A stretch of DNA of 64,000 nucleotides from Anthoceros angustus (lineage: Eukaryota > Streptophyta > Anthocerotopsida > Anthocerotales > Anthocerotaceae), in contig MU008212.1 of NCBI GenBank assembly GCA_010909165.1, forward strand, positions 186,001-250,000. Reading direction: 5' to 3'. This document shows positions 44,870 to 55,228 of this stretch, one piece after another. The first letter of the stretch is position 1. Each line of letters opens with the position of its first letter. Position numbers and translations under genes: made by a program. A model generated the notes under the pieces. It worked only from the letters and a program-made list of their open reading frames with translations. It searched no databases and was not told where the DNA came from.

Positions 44870-45540
44870 TTTTTATATCTAACTGCATTAGCTTATAATC
44901 ATGGTGAGAAGCTAATGCCATAAAGGTTCTTAAGGATGTGATCTTGAGTACCAGACTGAAGGTCTTATCGTAATCGAAACCACGTTGCTGTGAGTATCCC
45001 TTTCCCACTAGCCTGACCTTGTATCTCTCTATACTACCATCTGCATTTAGCTTGATCTTAAATGTCCACTTAGATCCTATTTATGTTCTGTCTAGAGGTA
45101 AAGTGGTGTGGACAAAAGATGAATGATTTGATCTCCCCTCCGGTCAATTTTATAGGAGTTTCAGTTTTTTTGTGACGATTTGTGTGTTGAATAACAGGTA
45201 ATTAAGCTTGGATAATAAGACTTATCTGGCCAGCTATGCCGGCGTGACGGCAACTCCACTGTAAGCGAAGAAATTCCTCCGCCACCTGGCGGGCACTAGA
45301 GGAGGAGGCTCTAACCGACCACGGTGGAGCCGTGTTGCGGCAAGGAGAGCAAATGGGGTGATCAATCAACGCCGGTTGCGCTAACGAGCCATCAACAAGG
45401 CGAGGGGGAAGAGGAAGGCGGGTGAGCCACAAACCAAGATTGGTACCACTGCCGGTAGATGAAGAGTGGGCAGCAGTGGAGCTGGCTGTCCGTTTGGCAG
45501 AGCGGGATGCCTCCTAGGGAGCCGGGGAACACTAATAGCA
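44870..45540 (-). pseudogene. Copia remnant with GC-rich interruption
   Basis: 44880-45130 repeats parts of the RT region (TTAAGGATGTGATCTTGAGTAC occurs at 44820 and 44931, a direct repeat of about 110 bp). 45202-45540 is a GC-richer stretch with a short minus frame (45202-45432) that I do not recognise. Confidence 0.4.
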
Positions 45541-45584
45541 ACCCCACCACGAGCCGGTCAAGCTACTAACTGATTATCAGTTGG

Positions 45585-45827
45585 CTAAGAGGATAATTCA
45601 ACTTTACTATCAGTTGGCAAAATCTTATAACGAGATGCTTTAGTTACATAAACTTCTAATTGATTAAATCCTTTACTAAGGTCACAAATTTCTTTTTTTA
45701 AAAGTCCCAGATAGTTATTAATAGAACTTTGAAAATAATGAATTTCTGATATATTATCAGCAACTATTTCAGATGTGCTATTAGTCTGCAAATTTATAGA
45801 CGATAAAGCTATGGGGCCAACATGCAA
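45585..45827 (-). pseudogene. Possible copia gag fragment
   Basis: Eighty minus-strand codons, LQTNSTSEIVADNISEIHYF then LKKEICDLSKGFNQLEVYV, in helical Asn/Ser/Lys-rich sequence. Position between the putative primer site at 46302 and the RT fits gag. No zinc knuckle is visible. Confidence 0.25.
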
Positions 45828-46285
45828 ATTAGGTATATGTTGAAGTGCTAATATATTTAACTTGAATGGGGCTAAAAACTTCTAGCAAATTATGTTTAGA
45901 AAATTTAATTAATTCCCCTTGTTAAGATGGTGGGATAAGGATAGAGGCAATGAAGTTAGAAATGTAATTAGAGTTTTTTTCAATTTCTATATCAATTAAA
46001 TCAAGTTTTCTTTGCATCTAACCTCATGGCTCCTAATTTGGGCTTCTTATTTTTCATATTTATTTATATTCTTAATTGTATGCCTATTTCTCCTACGAAT
46101 GAAGAAATCCATGGAAATTAGGCGAAGGATTAGTACACTATTGCATTGTTAGAGAAGAAAAGTTAGCACAAATGAAATGCATTTAAAAGGAGCATTTCTA
46201 ACGTAGGCGCACTCCATTCTAGGAAAATCCTAGATTAGACAACATCTACTACAGTAGCTCCTCAAATGCTTGAAGTTGCATGAGC

Positions 46286-46399
46286 AAATTGAGAGCAAGT
46301 ATGCTCTAATACCATGAAGAGAATCAAAGACTTGCTCAAAAGCATTTGAGCAAGTCTTTGATTCTCTTCATGGTATTAGAGCATACTTGCTCTCAATTT
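46286..46399. repeat. Perfect 55-bp inverted repeat with 4-nt loop, spanning a copia-like primer site
   Basis: The left arm 46286-46340 and right arm 46345-46399 are exact reverse complements around AGCA. Each arm contains TGGTATTAGAGCA (plus strand at 46371-46383, minus strand at 46302-46314). This is close to the plant copia primer-binding site TGGTATCAGAGC, complementary to initiator tRNA-Met. The structure is an LTR-end/primer-site segment joined to its own inverse. Confidence 0.9.
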
Positions 46400-46755
46400 G
46401 GTTATAGAAAGTACATGATGTTTATATATGAAAGTTGTTATAAGTTGTTATAACTAAATAACCAAATATTAAAATTAATTCTATCCCTAGGAATTAAATA
46501 ATATTAATTCTAGGGATTTAATGGAACCCTAATGAATACTACCATAATATATAATGTATTTTATCATAGGAAGCTCAGTGGCAACGTGCTTCTTATATGC
46601 AATAGCAGCTTGTTCGCGGCTCGGTAAGACTGCAATAGCCCACTTGAGAAGATGCACCATGACTTGTTTCAATTGCACTGCAATAGACTAATATAGCTTT
46701 TTTTAAACGTTGGCCATGGCTTTCTTGTACATTATCGTCATCCGCGAGAAATTCA
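46400..46755. other. AT-rich spacer, no gene seen
   Basis: AT-rich sequence with a 12-bp near-repeat (AAGTTGTTATAA twice at 46434-46450). It may be copia LTR sequence next to the palindrome. Nothing coding is supported. Confidence 0.4.
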
Positions 46756-47082
46756 ATGAATAAGGATCAATCTGAGCATTGGCCGGTAGGGTTGGTGGGG
46801 GTGTCTGGCTGCAGGACAGGCATTGCACCAGCACCCAACCGCCTTGAGGTAATTGCAGCGGCGGCAGTACAGTTTGCTACAGAGAGGCCAGTGCCTCTAC
46901 AAGAGCGCCCTGCAAGAGGGGGCGGCGTTCCAGCTTCATCAACGGTCAGCATCGCCGAGACAGGTGTGGAGGTTCCTGTCGCGACGACGAGTGAGGAGAT
47001 CCGGACGGGGAACAGTCCCCCAGCAAAGAGGAGGAAGACGGTGGTTGGGCGCCTGGCCATGCCAACGCCCAAGAAGAAGTAG
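46756..47082 (+). CDS. Hypothetical basic-tailed protein, 108 codons
   Basis: An intact plus-strand frame that ends just before an LTR-like region. The middle is Pro/Ala/Val-rich (VPLQERPARGGGVPAS) and the C-terminus carries two basic clusters, PPAKRRKTVV and PTPKKK, typical of nuclear localisation signals. It could be the last coding part of an upstream retrotransposon polyprotein, where such nuclear signals follow integrase, or an unrelated small frame. Confidence 0.35.
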   Translation: MNKDQSEHWPVGLVGVSGCRTGIAPAPNRLEVIAAAAVQFATERPVPLQERPARGGGVPASSTVSIAETGVEVPVATTSEEIRTGNSPPAKRRKTVVGRLAMPTPKKK

Positions 47083-47094
47083 GCAGATAGTTGG

Positions 47095-47290
47095 TAGGGA
47101 GTGAATGGGTCATTAAGACCCCTAGGGGGTTAGTGGGATTATTAGGAGGTAGGTTAAGAACCTTTTAAGAGGCCACCTACTTAAAAACCGTAAGCAACCC
47201 CACCTACCCCACCAGACTTAATTAATGCTAGGGTTTGGGAGCTCCTATAAGAGGAGGAGCTCCCATAATAAAATGTCATGCCTTGCTCTC
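47095..47290 (+). mobile_element. LTR promoter region of the right-hand Ty3/gypsy element
   Basis: TATAAGAGGA (47246-47255) lies in a perfect 10-bp inverted repeat, GGGAGCTCCT (47237-47246) and AGGAGCTCCC (47255-47264). AATAAAATG follows at 47267 and could serve as polyadenylation signal. Upstream GACCCCTAGGGGG and TAGTGGGATTATTAGGAGG give U3-like sequence. Gag starts about 1.5 kb on. Confidence 0.45.
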
Positions 47291-47599
47291 CGACTGTGTG
47301 CTTGTTTTGCTACACAAGCGTGCGGGCAAGTGTGAGGTGCATGGTGTCCTGGTAGGGTCTTGAGGTGCGGTGACTGGGGTGAGGCGAGGCCCAAACCTTT
47401 CTTTGAGGTAGCGGTAGGTAGCGTTGCGGTGAGGAGGCATTGTGGTTGCGTGACGGTGCGGCGGTGGTGAAGGAAGACCCCTAGCAAAATCCAGCCGCGG
47501 ACGTCGCTGCGGCCAAATGTCCGGCCTAGATCCGTGAGGGCAATGCCCTATGATCCGAGGCGATTCTTTGGGAGGCCGGGAGGCGCCGGGGCGATAGTT

Positions 47600-47835
47600 A
47601 GCTAGGAAGAGTGGAAGAGGTAGATTAGAAGAGAGGAGAAGAGAGGAGAGAGAAGAGAGAGAGAGAGAAGAGAGAGAAGAGAGAGAAAAGAGAGAAAAGA
47701 GAGAGAGGAGAGAGAGCGAGAGAGAGCGAGAGAGGACGAGAGAGGAGCTAGAGAGGATAGGGAGCAAGAGAGAAGGAAGGAGCAAGAGAAAAAAGAAAAA
47801 GACAAAGAGAAGGAGGATCGGAAGAAAAGTGTGAG
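47600..47835 (+). repeat. Long polypurine (GA)n tract
   Basis: About 230 bp that is almost entirely A and G on the plus strand (GAAGAGAGAGAGAGAGAAGA and variants, then GGAGCAAGAGAAAAAAG). It lies in the leader between LTR and gag. Minus-strand frames over it are Ser/Leu-rich artefacts. Confidence 0.95.
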
Positions 47836-48199
47836 CAACCTAGAAAAGAGAGGGAAGGTGAAATTTCAAGGGGTGTGACAAGAGCTTGAGGCGGCCCCAA
47901 ATTTGTCACGAGAAGGGTCTTAGGGAGTGTAGGATGGCTGGTGGGAGGAATTGCTTGTATGCGGTGATTTGGGGGTCCCATGGTGCGCAGATGGCGGTGC
48001 CTCTCATGACGAGGTCCGCGCCAGCAGTGGCGTGGTGATGTGACTTATCGAGGTGGGTCACCCAGGCGGCCGGTAGGAGGGGCGGTTAGTCGGTCAGGCA
48101 TGCGAGAGGTCGATGAGTCGAGAGGTCGATCAGGAGGGCACACCCTCCATCCGTCAGGAAGGGCTCCCCACTCCTTCGTGGATGAACGAAACCCTCTTG

Positions 48200-48785
48200 T
48201 CTGAATCGGCCGATGGGATAAGTGTGCAGCTACGGTGAGGGTTCCGGGTCTAGTGAGAGTGGTGAGAGGGACGGACTAGAGGCGGTGACAAATTTGAATG
48301 ATCTGAATGATGTGAGCGGTCCAAAAGCGTTTATCACGCCCGGGCTGTTCGTGAACGCGTTATGGGTAGTTAGTCGAAAAGCGATGAATGTGTGTTGGTT
48401 AGATGCAAGCAGTCAACTGCGTGAGGTGAGAAAGCGATTGGAGCATGGCGAACCTATCATTCTCTTGGGAGCGGACCCCTTACTACAACGACACGGTTAT
48501 TGCTTGCCGGTGCCGTCGGTGAAAGTCGCGCCACATTTTGGCCGTTGCGGGAATGAGATCGGCTCATAGCACGTGGAAGGGTAAGTGTGGATGCGTGGAG
48601 GACGTGAGGTAGTCAAAGATGAATTCTTTGAGTGAAGCCGGACGTGGTGGCCAGCGGGCGCTCGAGCACGGGCCGTGAGAGGCGCGAGCTCAAGCGTGAG
48701 ATACCACGGCGGAGTAGATTTGTCGGACCGTGAGGAGGCCATAGCACAAAGTCGGGTGGCAGTAGGGGGAGCGGTTTCTCAACCA
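48200..48785 (+). other. Leader before gag
   Basis: Contains CCTTACTACAACGACACGG (48478-48496) and GTGAAAGTCGCGCCACA, which match 6150-6215 and in part 43465. No gene is supported; the short frame 48222-48569 is probably chance. Confidence 0.4.
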
Positions 48786-49262
48786 CTGCTGGCCGTGGCG
48801 ATGGCGGCGACGTCGACAAAGCAAGCATACTCCCTCTTTGGGGAAAAAAAGAGCGGGATGCGGAAACCTTCGTGGAGGATTTCGTGTCCCGAGCGAACTT
48901 CAATGGCGAAGGCTCGGACGCCCAGCTCATTCAGTTGTTTCAGGGGGTTCTTCGGGGAACGGCGGCACAGTGGTACCGGAGGAAGTACCGACCGCCCCAA
49001 CGCCCCCTGCGACCTTTGAAGCGCTGAAGGATGCCTTCCTGGAGAGGTTCCGTGGAATCGACCAGGAAGGCTACGTCCTGTCTAAGCTCGAGAATCTGAA
49101 GCGAGGCAGGACGGAAAAGTTGGGATCGTACATCGAACGGTTCTACGCCCTCCGGGACCGGCACCCCACCCACACCACCATGCAGGCGGTGCGTTGGTTT
49201 GCAGCTGGCCTGCCTAAGCCAATGGCTAAGCATGTGCTGCTGCTGGTAGAAGGATGTGAGTA
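48785..49262 (+). pseudogene. Ty3/gypsy Gag (capsid)
   Basis: The plus strand, with a frameshift near 49000, reads DAETFVEDFVSRANFNGEG, LIQLFQGVLRGTAAQWYRR, then TFEALKDAFLERF, ENLKRGRTEKLGSYIERFYA, MQAVRWFAAGLP and a stop at 49260. The AAQWYRR then FxxRF and L.Q...E....Y..RF pattern is the retrotransposon gag domain (capsid core). An acidic Glu-rich stretch (49350-49460) and a basic stretch (RRRNKKKKPVVKRR) follow. Confidence 0.8.
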
Positions 49263-49574
49263 AGGCGGTCCGAGCGGCGGAAAACTACGAAGAATCGATG
49301 CACCAACGAAGGACGAGGGGCGCCTCGGTGGAAGAAGAAAAGAAGAAAGCGGGGGGTGAAGGATGAAGAGCCCTCGGAAGAGGAGGACGAGGAAACCGAG
49401 GTTACTTCGGAGGAAGAGGAGGAGGTCTCCGAAGAAGAATCCGAGGATGTTATGGAAGAGGAGGAACCTCGCCGAAGGAATAAGAAGAAAAAGCCCGTAG
49501 TAAAGCGGAGGGTCGAGAAGAAGGAGGTCGTGATGCCTACCCCGGCGTGAGAGGTTCCGCCTGATCCAACCCCT

Positions 49575-50060
49575 TTGAAAGAAGTAGCGGGGTTGAGGGA
49601 AGATCTGGAGTGGGTAATGAAGAGGGTGGAAGAATTGACGATCAACCAGGTGAAGGATAGAAGGCAGGCGGAAGGCTGCAGTTCGGACCCATCTATGATG
49701 TGGTGTGCCACCATGGGCATTCAAAGGCTCGCCTCCGGACCCGTGAACCAAGTGGAGTCGACTACGGGAAGAGTCAGGAGGCGGTGCGAGGGGCGCGCAC
49801 CAAAATCACGAGGCACCGCCGGAGACGTGATCCAAAAGCGATGTACCCTACGGCGGACCATCCATGCATCGGCCCCGATCGGCACGCATGGAGCACCTCG
49901 AATTCTCCAGCGTTGTGGTTTCTTTGGGCCGGGAACCCCGGCACTACTCCAACATGTGCCCATACCCCACTCGGCAAGGTAAGTTTGAGCGCTGTGTGGG
50001 ATTGCAAGGCGGGACACATGGCCAGGTCACCTTGTGTCCGAACCTCGCCGAGGGGCGTTC
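49575..50060 (+). pseudogene. Gag nucleocapsid with decayed zinc knuckles
   Basis: A coiled-coil-like EDLEWVMKRVEELTINQVKD precedes VVCHHGHSKARL (about 49695-49735), a CCHC remnant. Near 49910-49970, GTPALLQHVPIPH and HYSNMCPYPTRQ occur in two frames, again a knuckle-like pattern. WDCKAGHMARSPC at about 50000-50040 is the clearest knuckle, lacking only its first Cys. Two or three CCHC fingers are implied. Confidence 0.65.
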
Positions 50061-50609
50061 AAGCTCGCCACCGGTGGAGCCATGACCGCCTACACCCCCT
50101 CTCCCTAAGGCCGCGCCGGTGCTACAGATTGAAGATGCACAACTGGCGGAGTGGGAGGAGGCGCCAAGGGAACTTGGGGCGGAGTGGCACGAAGCGGGAT
50201 CTGCTAATGAGGAGAAGGTGCCCTGGAGGTACTGGAGGTATCAACCTGAAGCCGTCGGAAGGAGCGAAAGGAGAGAAGGCAGCTAAAGAGGAAGAAGAAT
50301 GGAGAGAGCACCACGGATATGGAGGACGGGACTCTCGCGAAGAAGGGGGAGCCAGCCAAGGAAGGCGAGTTGAATCGGGCAGCTCTGTCAGAAGAATCAC
50401 CCGAGAAGAAACCCCCTGAAGCGATAGCAGAAGGAACAGACCCACCCAAGGCAACACCCCAGTTTCCACCGGATGTGGTTCGTGAAGTGACGGAGATGCT
50501 TCAGGAGATCCGACAGGACCCGGAGGTGGTCCGGCCATCGCGGAACGGTGGCGGAGGGCTAGAAGAATCACGGCGGACACGCGACCCAACGAAGGAGTCG
50601 CCCACGCCC

Positions 50610-51150
50610 TTCAAGGTGGCTGACTTGATAATGGGCCAACAGCACCTGGTGTCACTTAGACACTTGTTAAGAGACAACCCGAAGTATCGACAAGAAGTCC
50701 GTAGGGCCATCAAGGAGACACAACCATGCCGAAACACCTCGGGTCGGAAGACCAAGAACGTGGAGGTAAGAGTGGTATCTCATCTACAGGACCGGGCCGG
50801 TGGTTGTGGAAATCGAGTGCGTGATCAAAAGCGTACCGGACACATGTGGTCGAGTCAACCTCATCACGGAGGCCACAAAGAAGGCTAGTTAGGGGTTCAC
50901 AAGATTTGAACCATCCACCAAAACCCTCGGATGGCGGACATGTCGTATCCGTGTGGTGAGTTGTCCGAGTCCAAGCAACCATAGCGGGGGCACCCTACAC
51001 TTTGGACTTCGTGGTCATCAAGCCCGTCGGACCTGCAGGGTATGAGTGCGTTGGGGCGTCCCTGGCTGCGACTCGCTCAGACAAAACTACACTTCGGAAG
51101 GAAGGAAATCCACTTCAAACCAGTCGACTGGGATCCGAAGGTAAGGGAAG
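50610..51150 (+). pseudogene. Retropepsin-like protease region
   Basis: Near 50810-50880 the plus strand reads EIECVIKSVPDT and GRVNLITEATKK, where gypsy proteases have D-(S/T)-G-(A/S) and G...NL. About 60 codons on come TKTLRMADM, FVVIKP and MSALGRPWLRLAQTKLHFG, matching the LLGRPWL end of many plant gypsy proteases. The catalytic Asp-Thr is followed by Cys. Frames shift three times. Confidence 0.6.
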
Positions 51151-51594
51151 GGCGAGTAGCGATCACCTGGAGCAAGGACACATACTGCGGGGAAACCGTA
51201 AGCACCACAGAGGGGTACACCTCCGCCGAAGACAGTGGAAATGATGAACGCGAGGATACGGATGACGCCTACCCCTTTCCAAAAATCTTGTGGTCCGAAG
51301 AAGAGATGGACTACCGGAGGGACACTTTTGGAGTGGAGGTGGTCAATTGTTTCCGAGTTGAGGCCGCGCCTAGCCTCGAGGACGAGGGCAAGGGAGGAGA
51401 CCCACCAAACGAGGAGGTAATCAAGAAGTGACCAGTTTACCCCAGAGCTTTTCCGAGAGTGGGGGATGCGTGAGGATGAACCTCGGATAGAGGATGACGG
51501 CTTTGGGCACAGCGAAGCGGTGAGGGAAAGGGAGACGGTCAATCCCGGCGATGTGGAAGGCGTGGAGGTCCGAATTCTTAAAATTCAAGGGTGC

Positions 51595-52440
51595 CAATGG
51601 AGTTGAAGCGAGACCTCACACAGTTGTTGGGGGAATTCAGCGAGGTGTTTGCTTTTAAGGTCACGGATATGAAAGGCATTCCGAAACAGTGGGGAGAACT
51701 CCAGATAGACTTGAAGCCAGGAGCGGTGAGGTTCGGATTCGACAATATAAACTGAATCCTAAACACTCGTTCAAGGTCAAGGAGGTCCTGGACAAATATT
51801 TGGAGGCGGACATCATCTTTCCAATCGTGAACAGCGAATGGGTAGCATTTGCCGTGTGCCTTGACAAGGGTGCATCCGTGTCCGCCAGGATTGGAGGAAG
51901 CTCAACGCCGCTACCGAGAAAGACCACTTCCCCATGCCCTTCGTGGATGACATAATCGGACAGTATGGACCAGTACTTACTCCTTCTTGGATGGATACTC
52001 CCACACAACCAATCACCGCAAGTGGGAGCCTGACCGATAAGACAACATTCACCACGGAGTGGGGAACGTTCGCTTACAAGCGAAGCGCCTTTGGAATGAC
52101 AGGAGCACCCGGGTCATTCATGCGGATGGTGACCAACGTCTTCCGGGATTTCCTAAGGGACTTCATGGAGGTATTCCTGGACGACTTTTGCGTACATGGA
52201 GAAGAGGACAAGCACGTTGGGCACCTGCGGAAGTGCTTGGAGCGTTGTAAGGAAACACAACCGTGTCTACATCCGGAGAAATGCTACTTCGGAATGACGG
52301 AGGGAATCTGTTGGGACATTGTGCCATGCAGAGGAATAGAGGTGGACCAAGACAAAGTCCGGGTCATTCGATCCTACGCCCTAATCAGTTGCGAGATTCT
52401 TGGGTATGGTGGGTTATTACAGGCGGTTTATTCAGGACTT
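51595..52440 (+). pseudogene. Ty3/gypsy reverse transcriptase
   Basis: Reads MELKRDLTQLLGEFSEVFAF, then DKYLEADIIFPIVNSEW, SFLDGYSH, TTFTTEWGTFAYKRSAFGM, GAPGSFMRMVTNVFRDFL, MEVFLDDFCVHG (the FxDD active site), HLRKCLERC and CYFGMTEGI, ending KVRVIRSY. All canonical RT blocks are present in order, spread over frames; the 51934-52503 frame holds most. Family assignment is firm. Confidence 0.9.
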
Positions 52441-52544
52441 TGCCAAGCGGGCCGCCAAGTTAACGGCGTTACTCCGGAAGGAGGAGGAGTGGGGCAGACC
52501 TGAAAGGGCGGCATTCGAGGATCTGAGACCACACGATAAGTGCT

Positions 52545-52960
52545 CCAGTATTGAAGGGTCCGGACTGGAGTAAGCGGTTCCATGTGTATGTGGATGTGTC
52601 GACTTTCGCCGCCGGAGTGTGCTCGGTAAAGGGCGACAAGCGGAGGATCATCCGATTTACTACGCGAAGGCGGCTCACGCATGGGCAGTACTACTACGGG
52701 CGGGCGTTAGGAATGGTGTACGCGGTCAAGAAATTCAGACACTACCTCCTGCCCAACGAGTTTGTGTTCTACGTAGATTACTTTGCGCTTAAACACCTTG
52801 TGAATAAGGCGGACCTGTCCGGGTGAATTGCGAGGTGGATCCTGTTGCTACAGGAGTTCACCTTTGAGGTAGAGACCAGGCAAGGGCGGCAACACCAAAA
52901 CGCGGACTTCTTGTCCAGGTTGAAGACGGAGCCGACCCTGCGGGACTAGGAGGATGATTT
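52545..52960 (+). pseudogene. Ty3/gypsy RNase H
   Basis: KGPDWSKRFHVYVDVSTFAA is the first-Asp block (VYVDAS in active forms). GMVYAVKKFRHYLLPNEFVF, YVDYFALKHLVNKADLSG, RWILLLQEFTFEVE and QHQNADFLSRLKTEP complete the domain. A stop interrupts after DLSG and the middle is frameshifted. Confidence 0.9.
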
Positions 52961-53089
52961 TCCGGACGAGGAATTGGTGGCCACGGTGGCGGCGCAAGAG
53001 GAGGAGCGCAATCAGAGGAACCCCAAAGGTGGCCATACCATGGCGAAGCGGAGAAGGGAGCGGGCGTGAGGGGCGACCCACCTGTCACC

Positions 53090-53298
53090 GGAGCTAGGCA
53101 GTGTCATGGGAGATGGAGATTCCAAGCGGGTTAACCCGTGCCCAGCAACAGGCCTTTGTACACTACGCTCGCCCCTTCGGGATGTACAACGGATGTATCT
53201 TCAAGATGGGACCGGACGGCGCGGAACGAAGGTACCTCCAGCAGGCGGAAATGGAGGTAGTAAGGCCTTGGTTTCCCTACCGAAGGCCTCGGCACTAG
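53090..53298 (+). pseudogene. Truncated Ty3/gypsy integrase N-terminus
   Basis: The plus frame reads LTRAQQQAFVHYARPFGMYN, then GCIFKMGPDGAERRYLQQAE. This is the region just before the integrase HHCC finger. It stops at 53298, where unrelated sequence begins, so the element lacks its integrase core and 3' LTR. Confidence 0.65.
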
Positions 53299-53299
53299 C

Positions 53300-54620
53300 A
53301 GCCTTTCTAGGAAGCTGGGCCCTCCTTGCTCCCATTTTGGCCTCTCGTTGCCTCCTCAGGGATTTTTGCATCTTGGAGGGCTTTGTCTCAGGCGGTGAGG
53401 AGGGGGCCTTCCCCCTATAGGTCTTTAAGGCTAGCTAGGGGCCTCTTATCCTCTTAGGCTAGAATAGTCATGCCTTCTTTTTCCTCGTTCCTTGTAGATG
53501 GTCTGCGGGGGCTCTCAGCCTCTCTTCAGGAGAAACAATACGGGCAGGCACAATAAGCTTTACTTATGGATTTCTCTATTCCCCGACCCGCACGCAATCG
53601 CCTTTGCTCTTGCTTGAGGAAGAGAGCAGGTTTCTGGCTTCTGGCCTGACCTTGCATCCAAGCCTTCTTAATTACACTAGCTTCTTTTTCTACTGCGATG
53701 AGGTTCCATATGGGCTTGGTTCAACTTTTGGCCTGTTGCCTCATGACTTGCACTGCAGTACTAGTTGTGGTGCCCCCCTCGACGACTCTGGGACCCACCT
53801 GGCTTGCTATTCAACTGGTAGGTAGCGCATTGCGACACATGATGCCGTCCGAGATGTCATGTTCTCGATGGCCAAGGAGAGCGGATTCTTTCTTTCTAGG
53901 GAGCGCCTCTATACCTTGCTTAATGGCGTCTGCTTCAAGGCTAACTTATTTTTGACCAGCTGGAACTAGGTCTCTGTTGCAGATGTGCTAGTAACAGACC
54001 CTACTCGGGATATAGTTTGCGAACATATCATCATCAACCCTCCGGGCTGGGTGGTGAAGGGGTGCGCAACTGCCAAGGTCCACAAGTATACCCCCATGTA
54101 GGAAGGCCATGCTTTCATACCTCACTATTAAGACTCATGGGGCCATTCATGGGTAAGGAGTTTTCGAGGTTCATCAAAGGCTATGCTAATGCCTACCATC
54201 GCCATAAGAATGGGGTAGGTCTCTCCCTTTCTTCTGTGGTGGACTTCTTTCGATAGCGTGTGTCCATCACCCTGTAGAGGGCATTGGCAAACGCTGTTTA
54301 CAGAACAACTTTGTGTGCAGGAGATGTTCGCATCTTCAGCTCTTGTGGTAAGTAGGCCCTTCCCTATTCCTGACTACAACATCTTGGGGGCAATAGGTAA
54401 CTTCAAGGTACACAATCGTGGAGCTAGTTCCTCTTGGCTTGGGCCCTTTAGTGGGTTGTTCTCCACCACCTCACTGCAGATGGGACTTTCTATCTCTGCA
54501 AATCTTATATTGTCCATTTCTCGTTCAACTAAAACGAGCTCAATAATCAAATTTAGAACCATGCAATAACTGTGCAATGAGAAATGCACATCGAGGCTTT
54601 CACACAAGCAGTCCATAAAA
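53300..54620 (+). pseudogene. Retroelement-like C-terminal coding remnant
   Basis: Plus-strand pieces: MFSMAKESGFFLSRERLYTL near 53.86 kb, then VADVLVTDPTRDIVCEHIII at 53.98 kb, KGCATAKVHKYTPM, and KEFSRFIKGYANAYHRHKNG at 54.16 kb. The RADVLVTDPTR...A...K...Y pattern is common at the ends of plant reverse-transcriptase-related proteins, but I cannot name the family with certainty. Stops and frameshifts are frequent. Confidence 0.4.
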
Positions 54621-54639
54621 TAACGGGATGCATGTTTGA

Positions 54640-55150
54640 CTGCACCAATGGTATGTAGGTCTCTCCATCTTCCTAGGCTATGACATTAGGGAGAGGCTTT
54701 ACGGAGCGTACCCCCTAGACAAAACTGTGACTCGTGAAATTTCCCAAGTCAAGTAGTGATAGATGGGCTCATCATATGTAAGTATACAACAACCAAAGCA
54801 CCTTTTTTTCAAAATGCATAACCAAAGTGATTCAAATGAAAGTGGAGTACACGCCAATATCCCCACCTCCTAGCTCAACTTAGAGGTACAAATCTTGATT
54901 TTATAAATTATTACCTATAACTCAAATAAATATTTTAATATACTATATATATAATATCATAAGAGTAACTGAGTTCCTATTTTATTGCATGGGATTGTAA
55001 GAAATAAAAATTCAGCTTCAAGACTGTAACTTTAACATTAGGGAATTTCTATACCCGCAGGTTACTCTGGTAACTTCTACTGCAGACTCGTTCCTACCCG
55101 TTCTGGAATCTACATTACGCGATACAGTATAGCTGTATACCTTTAAGCTC
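54640..55150. other. AT-rich intergenic DNA upstream of MED10
   Basis: No transposon motif or open frame of note. A run of AT dinucleotides lies at 54930-54960. It probably includes the MED10 promoter, but no single motif is convincing. Confidence 0.5.
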
Positions 55151-55228
55151 TCAATGCCAGGGAGGGTCAATAGATTCAGGGGTGCGAGTAAGTAGATGCT
55201 GCGGTACGTGTACAGGCGAGAGCGGTGA

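Noticed and set aside
47276-47981. Ser/Leu-rich minus-strand frames
   Set aside because: They read through the GA-rich polypurine tract and are low-complexity shadows.
49143-49751. Minus-strand frame of 202 codons
   Set aside because: It is antisense to the Gag coding region and Ser/Leu/Phe-rich, as expected for the complement of Glu/Arg-rich codons.
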